DNA of 64,000 bases from contig JBBDRW010000177.1 of the NCBI GenBank assembly GCA_040905265.1, forward strand, positions 7,961-71,960, read 5' to 3'. This DNA is from JBBDRW01 sp040905265. Lineage in GTDB: Bacteria > Bacteroidota > Rhodothermia > Balneolales > Balneolaceae. This document shows, one piece after another, positions 10,501 through 18,607 of the stretch. Positions within the stretch are counted from its first letter, which is position 1, and the number at the start of each line of letters is the position of its first letter. Position numbers and translations under genes: made by a program. Under the pieces are notes generated by a model, which saw nothing but the letters and a program-made list of their open reading frames with translations, had not been told where the DNA came from and did not search any database.

Positions 10501-10551
10501 GAGTACCAGAAAAAGACATCCTGTTATAAGTAATCGTATTTTATTCATCAT
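7501..10551 (-). CDS. SusC/RagA-family TonB-dependent oligosaccharide transporter 1
   Basis: Outer-membrane TonB-dependent importer that works with SusD1. After a signal peptide ending near VIQGQ there is a carboxypeptidase-D-like domain (GTVTDAVSGETLPGVNVVVV, about residues 28-105). Then follow the RagA signature VVVVGYGTQTRETLSGSVSS, a plug with DIESISVLKDASAAIYGSRA, and a long beta-barrel ending in a terminal Phe (LGLSMSF), as expected for an outer-membrane barrel. The 1016 residues are normal for the family. Two tandem LacI-type operators lie 113-147 bp upstream. Long identical blocks are shared with SusC2 (37742-40777), so the two are paralogues. Confidence 0.96.
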   Translation of the reverse strand: MMNKIRLLITGCLFLVLGTAGVIQGQTVTGTVTDAVSGETLPGVNVVVVGQPDIGTITTLDGTYELDVPSLDVELQYSYVGFEAQTIAVEGRSEIDVALSVQVIGGAEVVVVGYGTQTRETLSGSVSSVSGERMERVPVSNMANALTGQLPGLITVNESGQPGADGATLRIRGNSTLNNNSPLIVIDGVPDRSGGLDRINPRDIESISVLKDASAAIYGSRAANGVILITTKRGQTGAPQFNLDINQGFNQPTRVPEMADAATYMTMLNEIDNYAGLGDRFTAEEIQCHADGSDLWNCPDTDWFNEALKPASYQTRADFSVSGGSEDFRYRLSFNGLTEDGYFRNSSTRYNEYSFRSNLDGELSDYIGLSFDVLGRYEDRRNPTSSVTETFRMLMRGKPHEHAFWPNGLPAPEVENGVNPVVTGTDATGYHKDGRYYFQTRLSLDVEIPSVEGLSFTGTANYDKDFQLQKRWHTPWTLYDWTGFDSNGDRTFHSSVTPQQDAELRQWSDENYDVLLNVVGRYEQDLENHSFAILLGAERQISESEGFTAYRRFFPTMQIEHLDMGGEEQQSIGGSGNETARLNFFSRINYNYQSKYMVEAIARYDGSYIFPKGERFGFFPSLSVAWRLTQEDWFSNATDFFDELKLRASLGQTGNDRIEPWQFLNTYSFGGGYIFDVNNIRQSISPGRTPNPNVTWEVANQFNTGIEATILNNRVSLEVDYFNERRTDILWWRNASVPNSSGIDLPRENIGEVKSYGFDGNISWRNQLTNNLMLDVSLNGGYATNEIVFWDEPAGAPDHQQSTGRMMESPLVYDAIGVFRDQAHVESMPSFPGARAGDLIFRDVNGDGIIDADDRIRDERTEIPTWSGGLNISGQYKAFDFTLLFQGAAGAAQNIRTESGDFGNYMQDFAENRWTPDNPDASGPRAFQRTQEYWIANQNTYFRRSTDYIRLKNVEVGYNLPANIASGVGLQRLRVYANGFNLLTFSDFPMDPEAREGRGAYYPQKRIFNLGLSMSF

Positions 10552-11070
10552 AACCCTGAATCTTCATTTACGGTTGACATTTACGGTGTATAGACCTGAC
10601 CGTTTGCTATTAAGCAAGGCAAAGAGATACGAAATTTCTTATATCTCAGAATCCACACCTGACCTGGTAGCGCTCCCAAAAAATGTTAACGTTACCAAAA
10701 CAGGGGCCAAAAAAACCTCCAATGGTATTGTCATCAGCTGCAAGCCAATTAGGAGGAACCCTGCAAGTGTATAAAGTACAATATTAAAATTTCAATTCTT
10801 TTGCAAAAAGAATCACAAAGTACCCTTCATATACACATTCGGGCGTTTTTTTTATTTATTCCTGTAAAAAAAATGAAAAAACATCGTTACAATATTAGAA
10901 CAAAAGCCAGCCTGACTACCGAACAACTACATGACGGGACATGCTGCCCGGAAAGAATTATTGGCAGAACGGGCACATCGATTCTGCCAGATTATCCAAA
11001 GCCTTCTTGCACCCGATGTATACCCGAAATAGAACCGATCTTTCTACGGGCTACGGGCAGGTACCCGCCA
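10552..11070. other. 519-bp intergenic region: SusC1 promoter and leader
   Basis: No gene is visible. The half nearest SusC1 holds the tandem LacI-type operators (10664-10698) within AT-rich sequence. The rest, up to the GH43 stop at 11071, contains A-rich runs but no clear hairpin terminator. I could not place a convincing promoter of either the sigma-70 or the Bacteroidota type. Confidence 0.5.
10664..10698. promoter_or_regulatory. Tandem LacI-family operators upstream of susC1
   Basis: Two 16-mers lie 19 bp apart centre to centre: CTGGTAGCGCTCCCAA (10664-10679) and ATGTTAACGTTACCAA (10683-10698). Both have a central CG and a CCAA right edge. The second is identical over 15 of 16 bases to the site before the GH30 gene at 16527. 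Confidence 0.7.
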
Positions 11071-12138
11071 TTAATTGTCAAGCTGCCGGACTATCCGTAG
11101 TGTCTCGCCGGTGTCTTCCATTTCGAAAAAGAGTTGACGCGTCTCCGGGCCACCATTCGGGGAGTGGAGGGACATGACCAATCGGCCGTCAAAGGTTTCA
11201 AAGAGGGCCGGATGACCTCCGTCATCACTGTATAATGGCTCATCCTGCTGGACCCAGGGACCTTCCAGCCGTCCCGACTCCGAGACTGCCAGTCCAACCG
11301 TATATCCGGTGTGGCTGAAGCCCGACCAGACCATAAACAGTTTCCCGGACTTGCTGGTATAGAACCAGGGGCCGTCCGTCACCCAGTGGGTGGGTTCACC
11401 CGGCCGGTTCCAGGCCGCAGCACTCCCGCGAAACATGACCTCGTACTCTCCGACGGTCTCAGAGAGATCCTCTGAAAGCTGTACCATAGAGATGGCACCG
11501 TCTACGATCTGCACCCACTCGTGGCAATAAATCATATAGGGAATGCCGTCCTCTTCCCACAAGGTACCGTCAAGGGTTATCAGAGCAGGATCGATTTGCG
11601 GTTCATTTGAAAACGCCTCGTACGGCCCCAACGGTGTGTCACTGACCAGGATCTGTGAGCCCCGCCATACTCTCGTCCGCCATTCAAACCAATCTTCCCA
11701 CTGTTCCGACATGGGGTAATTCGAGCTGAACGTCACAAACAGGTAGTATTTTCCATTATATTTATGCAGCTCCGGAGCCCAGATGCTGTTAATATCCACC
11801 TCGGTTCCCCACATTTCATCCGGTGTTTCGTAAACGATATGAGGGCCTTCCCAGTTAACCAGATCGGTACTCTTGTACGCCCGAACCCTGGCGCCCGATG
11901 CCGAAGAGACAATGTAATAGGTTTCAGTCTCCTCATCGACAAGTACATGCCCGTCCCTCATATAGATATCGCTCAGGTTGACAGTGGAGATCTCCTCCGT
12001 CTCCTGGGCTTCGGCAGTTTGCCAAACGGGAAACACCGTCATGGCCATAAGCCATAGCCCGGCCAGGAGAAGAAAGGCTTTAACAGGCGATTTTTCATTT
12101 TTAAAAATGGGTGCGGAACAGTTGTTATGGATTTTCAT
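11071..12138 (-). CDS. Glycoside hydrolase family 43, arabinanase/arabinofuranosidase-like, exported
   Basis: Exported GH43 propeller of 355 residues with an N-terminal signal anchor (hydrophobic about 20-45, ending AEAQ). The first blade carries an Asp in YMRDGHVLVDEE, the candidate base. WAPELHKYNGKYYLFVT is the classic GH43 second-blade motif. DGTLWEEDGIPYMIYCHEW and TDGPWFYTSKSGKLFMVWS hold the other catalytic-site positions. Known specificities of such proteins include alpha-L-arabinofuranose and galactose side chains. As the third gene after GH30 and GH2, it probably removes arabinose decorations (inference). The 79-bp gap to GH2 suggests one transcript. Confidence 0.82.
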   Translation of the reverse strand: MKIHNNCSAPIFKNEKSPVKAFLLLAGLWLMAMTVFPVWQTAEAQETEEISTVNLSDIYMRDGHVLVDEETETYYIVSSASGARVRAYKSTDLVNWEGPHIVYETPDEMWGTEVDINSIWAPELHKYNGKYYLFVTFSSNYPMSEQWEDWFEWRTRVWRGSQILVSDTPLGPYEAFSNEPQIDPALITLDGTLWEEDGIPYMIYCHEWVQIVDGAISMVQLSEDLSETVGEYEVMFRGSAAAWNRPGEPTHWVTDGPWFYTSKSGKLFMVWSGFSHTGYTVGLAVSESGRLEGPWVQQDEPLYSDDGGHPALFETFDGRLVMSLHSPNGGPETRQLFFEMEDTGETLRIVRQLDN

Positions 12139-12217
12139 TGTCGTAGAATCTAAAGGTTTCGTTTTTGTTCATTCCGTTTCGTTACAAACACCGTATGTTT
12201 GGAGACTTTGCCACCTG

Positions 12218-14677
12218 TTACTCGACATTAATCGTAAAACTGCCGGGGTCCAGATCTCCGCTCCGGACGGTCAGGTCAACAGTGCCACTCTCTCCGGTAG
12301 TTTGAAGATAGATCATCAGTTTACCGTTATGGGCGTTCCGGCTGTTGCTGCCGGACTGATAGACCTCATGGCTGTTCGAATTACCACTCTCCATTCCAAC
12401 CACTTTGGCAGGCCCCGTCAGTTCGTACTGAATGGTATTCGAACTGTTCGCTGCCAGAATTCCATTCTGGTCCCGAATGGTTACAACTGCATGAATGAGT
12501 TCAGGGCCCGAGCTGCTAACCTGTTCCCTGTCAACATTCAGTTCCAGGTGATCAACGTCACCCGGCGTCTCCAGGCTTGACGTTTCGGTTACCGTGCCAT
12601 CCTGAACAATCTGGACCCGAACGGTTCCCGGTTCAAATGGTGCCTCCCACCTCGGAAAGCCGTTTACAAATTGGTCTCTGGTTTGACGGCCCAAAGACTG
12701 GCCATTCACAAAGAGCTCCATATAGTCAAACTCATAACCCAGGTTTGTAAACCCGAAAACATTGACAGTGTCACCCTCCGCATAATCCCAGTGCAGATTG
12801 GAGTTAGACGGGTTGTTGCTGGTTGTTGTCGCCACCTGAACAAACCTCTCACTGTCCCAGAATGCTTTCTGAATATAAAAGCGTGCTTTCTTGAAACCGG
12901 CAAGATCCAGAAAGCCACTGCCGCTGCTCCGGTTCGGCCACCTTCCCGCTTCACCCAGATAGTCAATACCGGTCCAGATAAACTGTCCGGAGACGTAGTC
13001 ATTATCCAGTACCGTTCTCCAGGCGTCGTAGTTTGCACGGCTGTTCTCACTTCCTATGATGATTCGTTCCGGGTAATTTGCCCGGTCCTCAGCATACCTG
13101 GACTCCTGATAGTTGTATCCGACCACATCCAGTGCCTGGGGATACCCTGTATGATTGGACATAAACGTACTGGCAAGTGCAGCGGTAACAGGGCGTGTAT
13201 CATCCAGTTCTTTTACAATCGACACAAACTCTTCAGCAATGTCACCCAGTTCATTCGCATGCGGCTGCTCGGGCAGATAGCTCTGCCAAGACTCTGGAGA
13301 GTCATCCAGCACCGGGTGAGAATAGGGGTCGTTCGGATAGTCAATCTCGTTTCCGATACTCCACAGAATTACAGATGTATGGTTCCGATCGCGCAAGATC
13401 ATATCCTTCAGGTCCTGACGTGACCACTCATCAAAAAATTCTGAATAACCGTCCAGTCCCGGTTCACCTACATTCCATCCGTTAATCCATTTGTTTTTGG
13501 GGTGCCGCCACTCATCAAACGCTTCTGCCATCACCAGAAAGCCCATGGAGTCTGCAAGTTCAAGCAGATGAGGAGGGGCGGGGTTGTGGCTGATCCGTAT
13601 GGCGTTTGCGCCCGACTCCTTAAGATGAGCCAGCCGTCGTTCCCAGACCCTTTTTGGAACGGCAGCACCAAACACTCCGGCATCGTGGTGCAGGCAGACA
13701 CCCTGGATGAGCCTGTTCTCTCCGTTCAGAAAAAACCCTTCATCCGCATCAAAATGAAAGTAGCGGATTCCGAAGGGAACTTCCCTCCGGTCCATCAGCT
13801 GGCCGTCTCGCTCCACTTCAACGACCATTGAATAGAGATCCGGAGATTCCGGCGACCAGAGTTGCGGATCAGGAACCTCCATTTCGATTGAAAAATCCGA
13901 CACAGATTCTGCACCAACCTGGCCAGACTGTTCTGCGGATGCTACCTGCTCTCCTGCAGGATCCAGTATTCTGTATCGAAACAGAGCTGAATTTGTGGAG
14001 GAGGCCTGGTTCTCAAGGGAGGTCTGTACCCGTACAGTCGAGTGATCTTTGGTTATTTCAGGAGTGGTTAGATATACCCCCCACGTCGGAATAAAGAGCT
14101 CCTCCCGGACGTTCAGATAGACATTTCCATAGATTCCCGCTCCGGGATACCATCTGGAATCAGAATACTTCGAACGATCCGCCATCACAGTAATCACGTT
14201 GGTTCCATCAACCAGGTGCGAAGTCAGGTCATATTCGAAACTGATATATCCGTTGGGCCTCTCCCCAAGAGGCTCCCCGTTGATCCATACTTTACTGCTG
14301 CTGGAGACCGCTTCAAAATAGATACTGACCTGTTCATCTTCTGCCGGGCTCCACTCAAAACTCTTCTGATACCAGCCAATTCCTCCGGGCAGATATCCGG
14401 TTGCACTGGCCAGTGTTGAATCAAACGGCAAGGTGACACTCCAGTCATGCGGCAGATCCACAGGCGTCCACTCACGGGTTGTCGGTGTGTCCAGATCTTC
14501 AAGTGAACGAAACCGGAACGGGGGAGCGTGATCCCCTCTGTGAAACAGCCACCCTTCATTAAATTCGATCGTTTCGGCGGCAGGTTCGTCTGCAAAACCG
14601 GCGATTTCACCGCTGTCCGGTGTGAAGCCGCTGGCAAGCAGTCCCAAAAGCAGTTTGATAAGGATCAGATTCATCAT
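12218..14677 (-). CDS. Glycoside hydrolase family 2, probable exo-beta-galactosidase
   Basis: Retaining GH2 enzyme of 819 residues with an N-terminal signal peptide. In order there is a sugar-binding jelly roll (GWYQKSFEWSP to YPGAGIYGNVYL, about 40-190), an immunoglobulin-like domain, the TIM barrel from about 310, and C-terminal beta-domains of the DUF4982/big-domain kind. The acid/base Glu is in ILWSIGNEIDY (about E444) and the nucleophile in RIIIGSENSR (about E544). GH2 covers beta-galactosidase, glucuronidase and mannosidase. The neighbouring galactanases and gal genes favour beta-galactosidase, but some relatives act on beta-glucuronide caps of arabinogalactan. Confidence 0.9.
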   Translation of the reverse strand: MMNLILIKLLLGLLASGFTPDSGEIAGFADEPAAETIEFNEGWLFHRGDHAPPFRFRSLEDLDTPTTREWTPVDLPHDWSVTLPFDSTLASATGYLPGGIGWYQKSFEWSPAEDEQVSIYFEAVSSSSKVWINGEPLGERPNGYISFEYDLTSHLVDGTNVITVMADRSKYSDSRWYPGAGIYGNVYLNVREELFIPTWGVYLTTPEITKDHSTVRVQTSLENQASSTNSALFRYRILDPAGEQVASAEQSGQVGAESVSDFSIEMEVPDPQLWSPESPDLYSMVVEVERDGQLMDRREVPFGIRYFHFDADEGFFLNGENRLIQGVCLHHDAGVFGAAVPKRVWERRLAHLKESGANAIRISHNPAPPHLLELADSMGFLVMAEAFDEWRHPKNKWINGWNVGEPGLDGYSEFFDEWSRQDLKDMILRDRNHTSVILWSIGNEIDYPNDPYSHPVLDDSPESWQSYLPEQPHANELGDIAEEFVSIVKELDDTRPVTAALASTFMSNHTGYPQALDVVGYNYQESRYAEDRANYPERIIIGSENSRANYDAWRTVLDNDYVSGQFIWTGIDYLGEAGRWPNRSSGSGFLDLAGFKKARFYIQKAFWDSERFVQVATTTSNNPSNSNLHWDYAEGDTVNVFGFTNLGYEFDYMELFVNGQSLGRQTRDQFVNGFPRWEAPFEPGTVRVQIVQDGTVTETSSLETPGDVDHLELNVDREQVSSSGPELIHAVVTIRDQNGILAANSSNTIQYELTGPAKVVGMESGNSNSHEVYQSGSNSRNAHNGKLMIYLQTTGESGTVDLTVRSGDLDPGSFTINVE

Positions 14678-14794
14678 GGTGAGGTTGGTTTGATGTTCGA
14701 GATTAAGTTTTCAACAAAATGTTTGAGTTTGAAACGGTTCTCCGGCAAGGCTGACCGGGCCCCATCAGAGCACAGAAAGCACATGAACCGAATC

Positions 14795-16387
14795 TTACTC
14801 TACACGTCCGGTAAACGTCACTATCGAACGGGACGGAAGTGTAAAGGTTTGCCCGGGATCGACAGTTTCCCCAGGTTCAAGATCTGAATCTTCAGACGTT
14901 ATATATGGAGTCAGCGACTCTCCGGACCGGAGATCGACTCCATCCAGATCCAGTTCGATCTCCCGCTCGTCAGAACTGTAGTTAACAGCCACCACTGTGA
15001 GATCCCCATCTGCTTCATGCAGATAGGCTGAAACCATCACATCGCTGCCAGCCTGAACAGGCGTCAGGTTATCTGACCTGTCAGCTCCGACACGAACGGC
15101 GCCGGGCCTGATGAACCGGCTGAAATTTCCTACTCCCCAGAGTATCTTGGATTCATAAACATCTCCGTCGTTAACATCCCGGTCAACATAGACCAGGCCG
15201 TCCTTGTAGTTATACGGGCTGACCGCAATCCACCATTGCCAGGAAGAAGCATGTGCAACGGTAAGGTCATAATGCATCACCCTCGCGACATAAAGGGCCG
15301 GGTCGATTCCAAGGTCTCTGCCGCCGCCTTCAAGGCCTTCGCCGACATCCCCAAGTACACAAAACTCGCTCATCCAATATTCAACATCGGGATCAGTCGC
15401 TATCATTTTCTCCCGGATGCGGCTGCGCTGCTCGACCATCTGTTCGACCGGATATGTCGTGAAATAGCTGTGTGCTGCCATTTTTTGGGCAAGTGAGGGG
15501 AGATCTTTTACAGAACTCTCCTCACCAAAAAAATACTCGATTTGATTTCCGCGGTCCTGATCCTCATCACTGTACAGATAGTCGATTTGAGCTGTTTCAG
15601 GAATCTCAATCTGTACATCGAGGCCCTCCTCCTGAATCTTTTGATCCAGCGCCTCTGCCACACCGGCAAGTTCATCATTGTGATAGGGTGAACCCTCCTG
15701 TCCATTCCCTTGAGCCCAGTCCCACTGCGGCTCATTGACAGGGCTGAGATAGGTAAACGGAGTCCCCTGTTCTTCAAAATACCGGGCTATTCTGACAAGG
15801 TAATCAGCAAAATCATCGTAGTTGGAAGGGGCGATATTGGCCCTTGAGCCGCCGTCACCATACGCATTGCCATTCCTTGTAAGAAGGATTGGCGGGCTGT
15901 TTACGAAGCCGACAAATGTCTCAACCCCCCGTTCGCTGGCGGCCTGCATAAACCACTGCTGCCCCTCCTGGCGGCTCCAGTCAAAAGTCCCATCTTCAGT
16001 CAAAAAGCTCTCTGAACGGCGATAAGGATCTCCAATTCCGCTCTCTTCCCCCTGCCGGGCACTCCCGGCACCAATGTTGAATCGCCATATCGAAAGGCCG
16101 ATACCTTCAGGGTTGCCATCCGGATCAGGTTCACTGCTAAAAAGCAGGTCGGCAATTTGCTGCCGTTTTTCCAGCGGCCAGTTTTTTCCAACAAATTGAG
16201 TACTCCAGGCATCTGACGCCCCAAATCCGTGAATGGCCTGATACCTGTCGCCAGCCTGTATCGTAACGACCAAAGGTTCCGTTTCCGATTGGCCGGATGG
16301 TTCACTTCTGTCTACGGAGTTGTCTGTACAGCCGATGAGAGAGATAAGAAATACGACAAGGAGTAACCGACAGGTTGTTCTATTCAT
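14795..16387 (-). CDS. Glycoside hydrolase family 30, endo-beta-1,6-galactanase-like lipoprotein
   Basis: Probable surface endo-beta-1,6-galactanase that cuts galactan side chains. I place the start at 16387 (MNRTTCRLLLVV), which gives a tight lipoprotein signal with the lipobox SLIGC. The barrel begins with YQAIHGFGASDAW. The acid/base Glu is in SPVNEPQWDW (about residue 219) and the nucleophile in EYWMSEFCVLG (about residue 341). A C-terminal beta-domain ends with LPSRSIVTFTGRVE, as in GH30 side domains. It leads the GH30-GH2-GH43 operon and has a LacI-type operator 140-155 bp upstream. The 1,6-galactanase call rests on resemblance to GH30 subfamily 5. Glucosylceramidase- or xylanase-type GH30 is less likely. 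Confidence 0.85.
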   Translation of the reverse strand: MNRTTCRLLLVVFLISLIGCTDNSVDRSEPSGQSETEPLVVTIQAGDRYQAIHGFGASDAWSTQFVGKNWPLEKRQQIADLLFSSEPDPDGNPEGIGLSIWRFNIGAGSARQGEESGIGDPYRRSESFLTEDGTFDWSRQEGQQWFMQAASERGVETFVGFVNSPPILLTRNGNAYGDGGSRANIAPSNYDDFADYLVRIARYFEEQGTPFTYLSPVNEPQWDWAQGNGQEGSPYHNDELAGVAEALDQKIQEEGLDVQIEIPETAQIDYLYSDEDQDRGNQIEYFFGEESSVKDLPSLAQKMAAHSYFTTYPVEQMVEQRSRIREKMIATDPDVEYWMSEFCVLGDVGEGLEGGGRDLGIDPALYVARVMHYDLTVAHASSWQWWIAVSPYNYKDGLVYVDRDVNDGDVYESKILWGVGNFSRFIRPGAVRVGADRSDNLTPVQAGSDVMVSAYLHEADGDLTVVAVNYSSDEREIELDLDGVDLRSGESLTPYITSEDSDLEPGETVDPGQTFTLPSRSIVTFTGRVE

Positions 16388-16526
16388 GATATGTATCATT
16401 CATTAAGAATCAGTAGTAAACCAGGACTGAATACGACTACCCGGCTGCGATTCGGAGCCATCTCACCCTGACGGGACGACTACTCAGTGGAAAAGCAGCT
16501 ATAGTGCCAGATTCGTCCCGGCTGAA

Positions 16527-16542
16527 TTGTTAACGTTACCAA
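16527..16542. promoter_or_regulatory. LacI-family operator upstream of the GH30-GH2-GH43 operon
   Basis: TTGTTAACGTTACCAA is a near-palindrome centred on CG and shares 15 of 16 bases with the proximal susC1 site at 10683-10698. It lies 140 bp before the GH30 start. Confidence 0.72.
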
Positions 16543-16654
16543 ACCAGAATAATAAAACTATTCCATCAAATCAAAAATCGAGTAATAAATATAAACATTC
16601 ATTATGTTTTCACAAGAAAATTCACTTTGACTGAGAGGTCATAGTGAAAGGAGC

Positions 16655-16726
16655 CATTGAAAAACCAGGATTTTTGGTCAAAATCCCGATAACGAAGATA
16701 TTGGACAAAAGGACAGTTTTTCAATG
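16655..16726. repeat. Nested inverted repeat, possible relic element
   Basis: CATTGAAAAAC (16655-16665) pairs exactly with GTTTTTCAATG (16716-16726). Inside the left arm GGATTTT and AAAATCC form a second 7-bp hairpin around TGGTC. The 72-bp structure ends 26 bp before the CRTAC1 start. Confidence 0.5.
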
Positions 16727-16751
16727 ACTTCTGAAAAACAGAACAACTTAT

Positions 16752-18497
16752 ATGCCATATCTTATTCCAGATACCAGCCTGGACAACCAGAAATCAAAAA
16801 AAGTACGTTGGGCCATTATTGCCTTGCTGGCACTAGTTTTCATCACTTTCCTGACGCTCCAAACCTCGCTTCTCTCTCCATTTTTTTCCTCAACCCCTTC
16901 CGGGGTCCATCTGGCAGATGTGACAGCCGGATCGAACCTGGAGGAATACAGACGTGCCAGAATTTACGCAGATAATCCGGCCTATATTGAAGTAATGGGT
17001 GGCGGAGTGGCCATCGGAGATGTCGATGGAGACGGGTGGGAGGATCTCTTTTTTGCGGGTATGCCTACACTCGATCCGGATCTCCAGCCCGACCCCTCGC
17101 CCTCTGCTCTCTTCCGAAATCAGGGGGACGGAACGTTCCGCGAAATCACAGATGAAGCCGGCCTTGATGATATCCAGGGGTTTCCCATGGGTGCTCTTTT
17201 CTTTGATTTTAACAATAACGGGAGGCAAGACCTCTATGTCACCTCCTATGACGGCGGACAGCTATTCAGAAACGATGGTGGAACCTTTACGGATGTTACC
17301 GATCCGGCAGGAGTGGCGCTTGATGGACTCTGTGGAGAGTTGCCCTGCCTGGCTGCCGCGGCGTCTGCCGCAGACTACGACCGGGATGGATTTCTGGACC
17401 TGCTGATCGTCAACAACGTCGGGTGGGACATATCCAATCCCGGCCACTACGGCAGAGATGCACTCCTCCCATTCCTGTTTGAAGGCCAGAGATCCATTCT
17501 GTTTCGAAATAACGGCGACGGCACGTTTTCAGATGTAACCGGAGAGAGTGGCATACGAAACTTTGAAGATTCACAATCCCGGACAGCCGGCAAGGGGCTG
17601 TCCTCAGTCTGGACCGACATCAACCGGGATGGGTGGCCGGATCTCTATATTGCCAATGATATGTCTCCAAGCAGACTCTATCTGAATCGCAGTGACGGCA
17701 CGTTTTCAGAAATTGGAAGAGCTGCAGGGGTAGATGAAATCAAGAGCAGTATGGGAGTTGACGCCGCAGATTATAACCTGGACGGCCACTTTGACCTTGT
17801 GGTAACCAACCTGGTGGACCTGATGACGACTCTCTACAGAAACAGGGGCGACCTTCGCTTTGACAATAACACCATTCAATCGGGACTGCTGCTGAGTGGC
17901 AGGTCGTCCGGGTGGGGAATCCTGTTTTCCGACCTTGACCTGGATGGCTTTCCGGATCTGGTTATGGGCAGCGGCCAGATCTGGAACGAGCCGGATGAGG
18001 CGGAGAATCTCTTCTTCAGAAACCGGGGTAACGGAACGTTCGAAGATGTCACCTCAACCCTGGATATCCAGCCCAACGATCAAATAACACGCGGGCTGGC
18101 CGTCCTGGACCTGAACCGATCCGGAAAACCTGATCTCATCTTTTCAAATATAGATGGCTCGGCACCACAACTTCTTGAGAATCGCTCTTCCGGAAACCAT
18201 TGGCTGCGGGTCGACCTGGAGGGTGTCAACTCTAACCGGAATGCCGTTGGAGCAACTGTGATACTGGAACGGGAAGACGGACATACCAGGCAGCAAATGG
18301 TCAAGGCCGGCAACTCCTATGTAAGTTCAGGAAGCAAATCACTCTTCTTTGGCCTGGGATCATCAGCCGTTCACACTCTTACCATACAATGGCCATCCGG
18401 ACAAACCGATACCCTGGAAGCCGCCGGTATCAAAAACAAGATCCTCCGCATCAGAGAGGGGGAAGGGGTGATAGAGGGAGGAATAGAGAACAGGTGA
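16752..18497 (+). CDS. CRTAC1-family FG-GAP/VCBS repeat protein with ASPIC/UnbV domain
   Basis: Membrane-anchored extracytoplasmic protein of 581 residues; molecular function unknown. A hydrophobic anchor (about 20-45, WAIIALLALVFITFL) precedes a repeat region with calcium-loop motifs DVDGDGWEDL, DFNNNGRQDL, DYDRDGFLDL, DINRDGWPDL, DYNLDGHFDL, DLDLDGFPDL and DLNRSGKPDL, that is, a seven-bladed propeller. The C-terminal ASPIC/UnbV domain is clear (NRNAVGATVILE, YVSSGSKSLFFGLG, TIQWPSGQTDTLE). Such proteins are frequent beside SusCD systems in this phylum. The last 14 residues (REGEGVIEGGIENR) are encoded by a heptanucleotide array and are probably not part of the ancestral fold. Confidence 0.88.
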   Translation: MPYLIPDTSLDNQKSKKVRWAIIALLALVFITFLTLQTSLLSPFFSSTPSGVHLADVTAGSNLEEYRRARIYADNPAYIEVMGGGVAIGDVDGDGWEDLFFAGMPTLDPDLQPDPSPSALFRNQGDGTFREITDEAGLDDIQGFPMGALFFDFNNNGRQDLYVTSYDGGQLFRNDGGTFTDVTDPAGVALDGLCGELPCLAAAASAADYDRDGFLDLLIVNNVGWDISNPGHYGRDALLPFLFEGQRSILFRNNGDGTFSDVTGESGIRNFEDSQSRTAGKGLSSVWTDINRDGWPDLYIANDMSPSRLYLNRSDGTFSEIGRAAGVDEIKSSMGVDAADYNLDGHFDLVVTNLVDLMTTLYRNRGDLRFDNNTIQSGLLLSGRSSGWGILFSDLDLDGFPDLVMGSGQIWNEPDEAENLFFRNRGNGTFEDVTSTLDIQPNDQITRGLAVLDLNRSGKPDLIFSNIDGSAPQLLENRSSGNHWLRVDLEGVNSNRNAVGATVILEREDGHTRQQMVKAGNSYVSSGSKSLFFGLGSSAVHTLTIQWPSGQTDTLEAAGIKNKILRIREGEGVIEGGIENR

Positions 18498-18607
18498 GAG
18501 GCGAGAGATGAGAGGGAACAGGGAGAAGTGGAGAATAGGAAACAGGGGATAAAAAAGAGGGAGAGGACATTGAGTAGAGAATACGCTGACTCCTGTATTC
18601 TGTATTC
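18454..18607. repeat. Long degenerate heptanucleotide array (about 22 units)
   Basis: From 18454 the sequence reads in sevens: GAGAGGG, GGAAGGG, GTGATAG, AGGGAGG, AATAGAG, AACAGGT, GAGAGGC, GAGAGAT, GAGAGGG, AACAGGG, and so on. It switches strand character at AATACGC/TGACTCC and ends with TGTATTC twice. The first six units lie inside the CRTAC1 reading frame. The last touches the stop of the convergent VCBS gene. The purine-rich left half and pyrimidine-rich right end can pair (GAATAC with GTATTC). Confidence 0.7.

Larger units (their letters stand above)
16388..16751. other. 364-bp divergent intergenic region between GH30 and CRTAC1 genes
   Basis: No gene is visible. It contains the LacI-type operator at 16527-16542 on the GH30 side, an AT-rich stretch around 16543-16615, and a nested hairpin at 16655-16726 on the CRTAC1 side. 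Confidence 0.5.

Noticed and set aside
18454..18607. CRISPR array
   Set aside because: The period is 7 bp and the units are degenerate. There are no 25-40 bp repeats with unique spacers and no cas genes.
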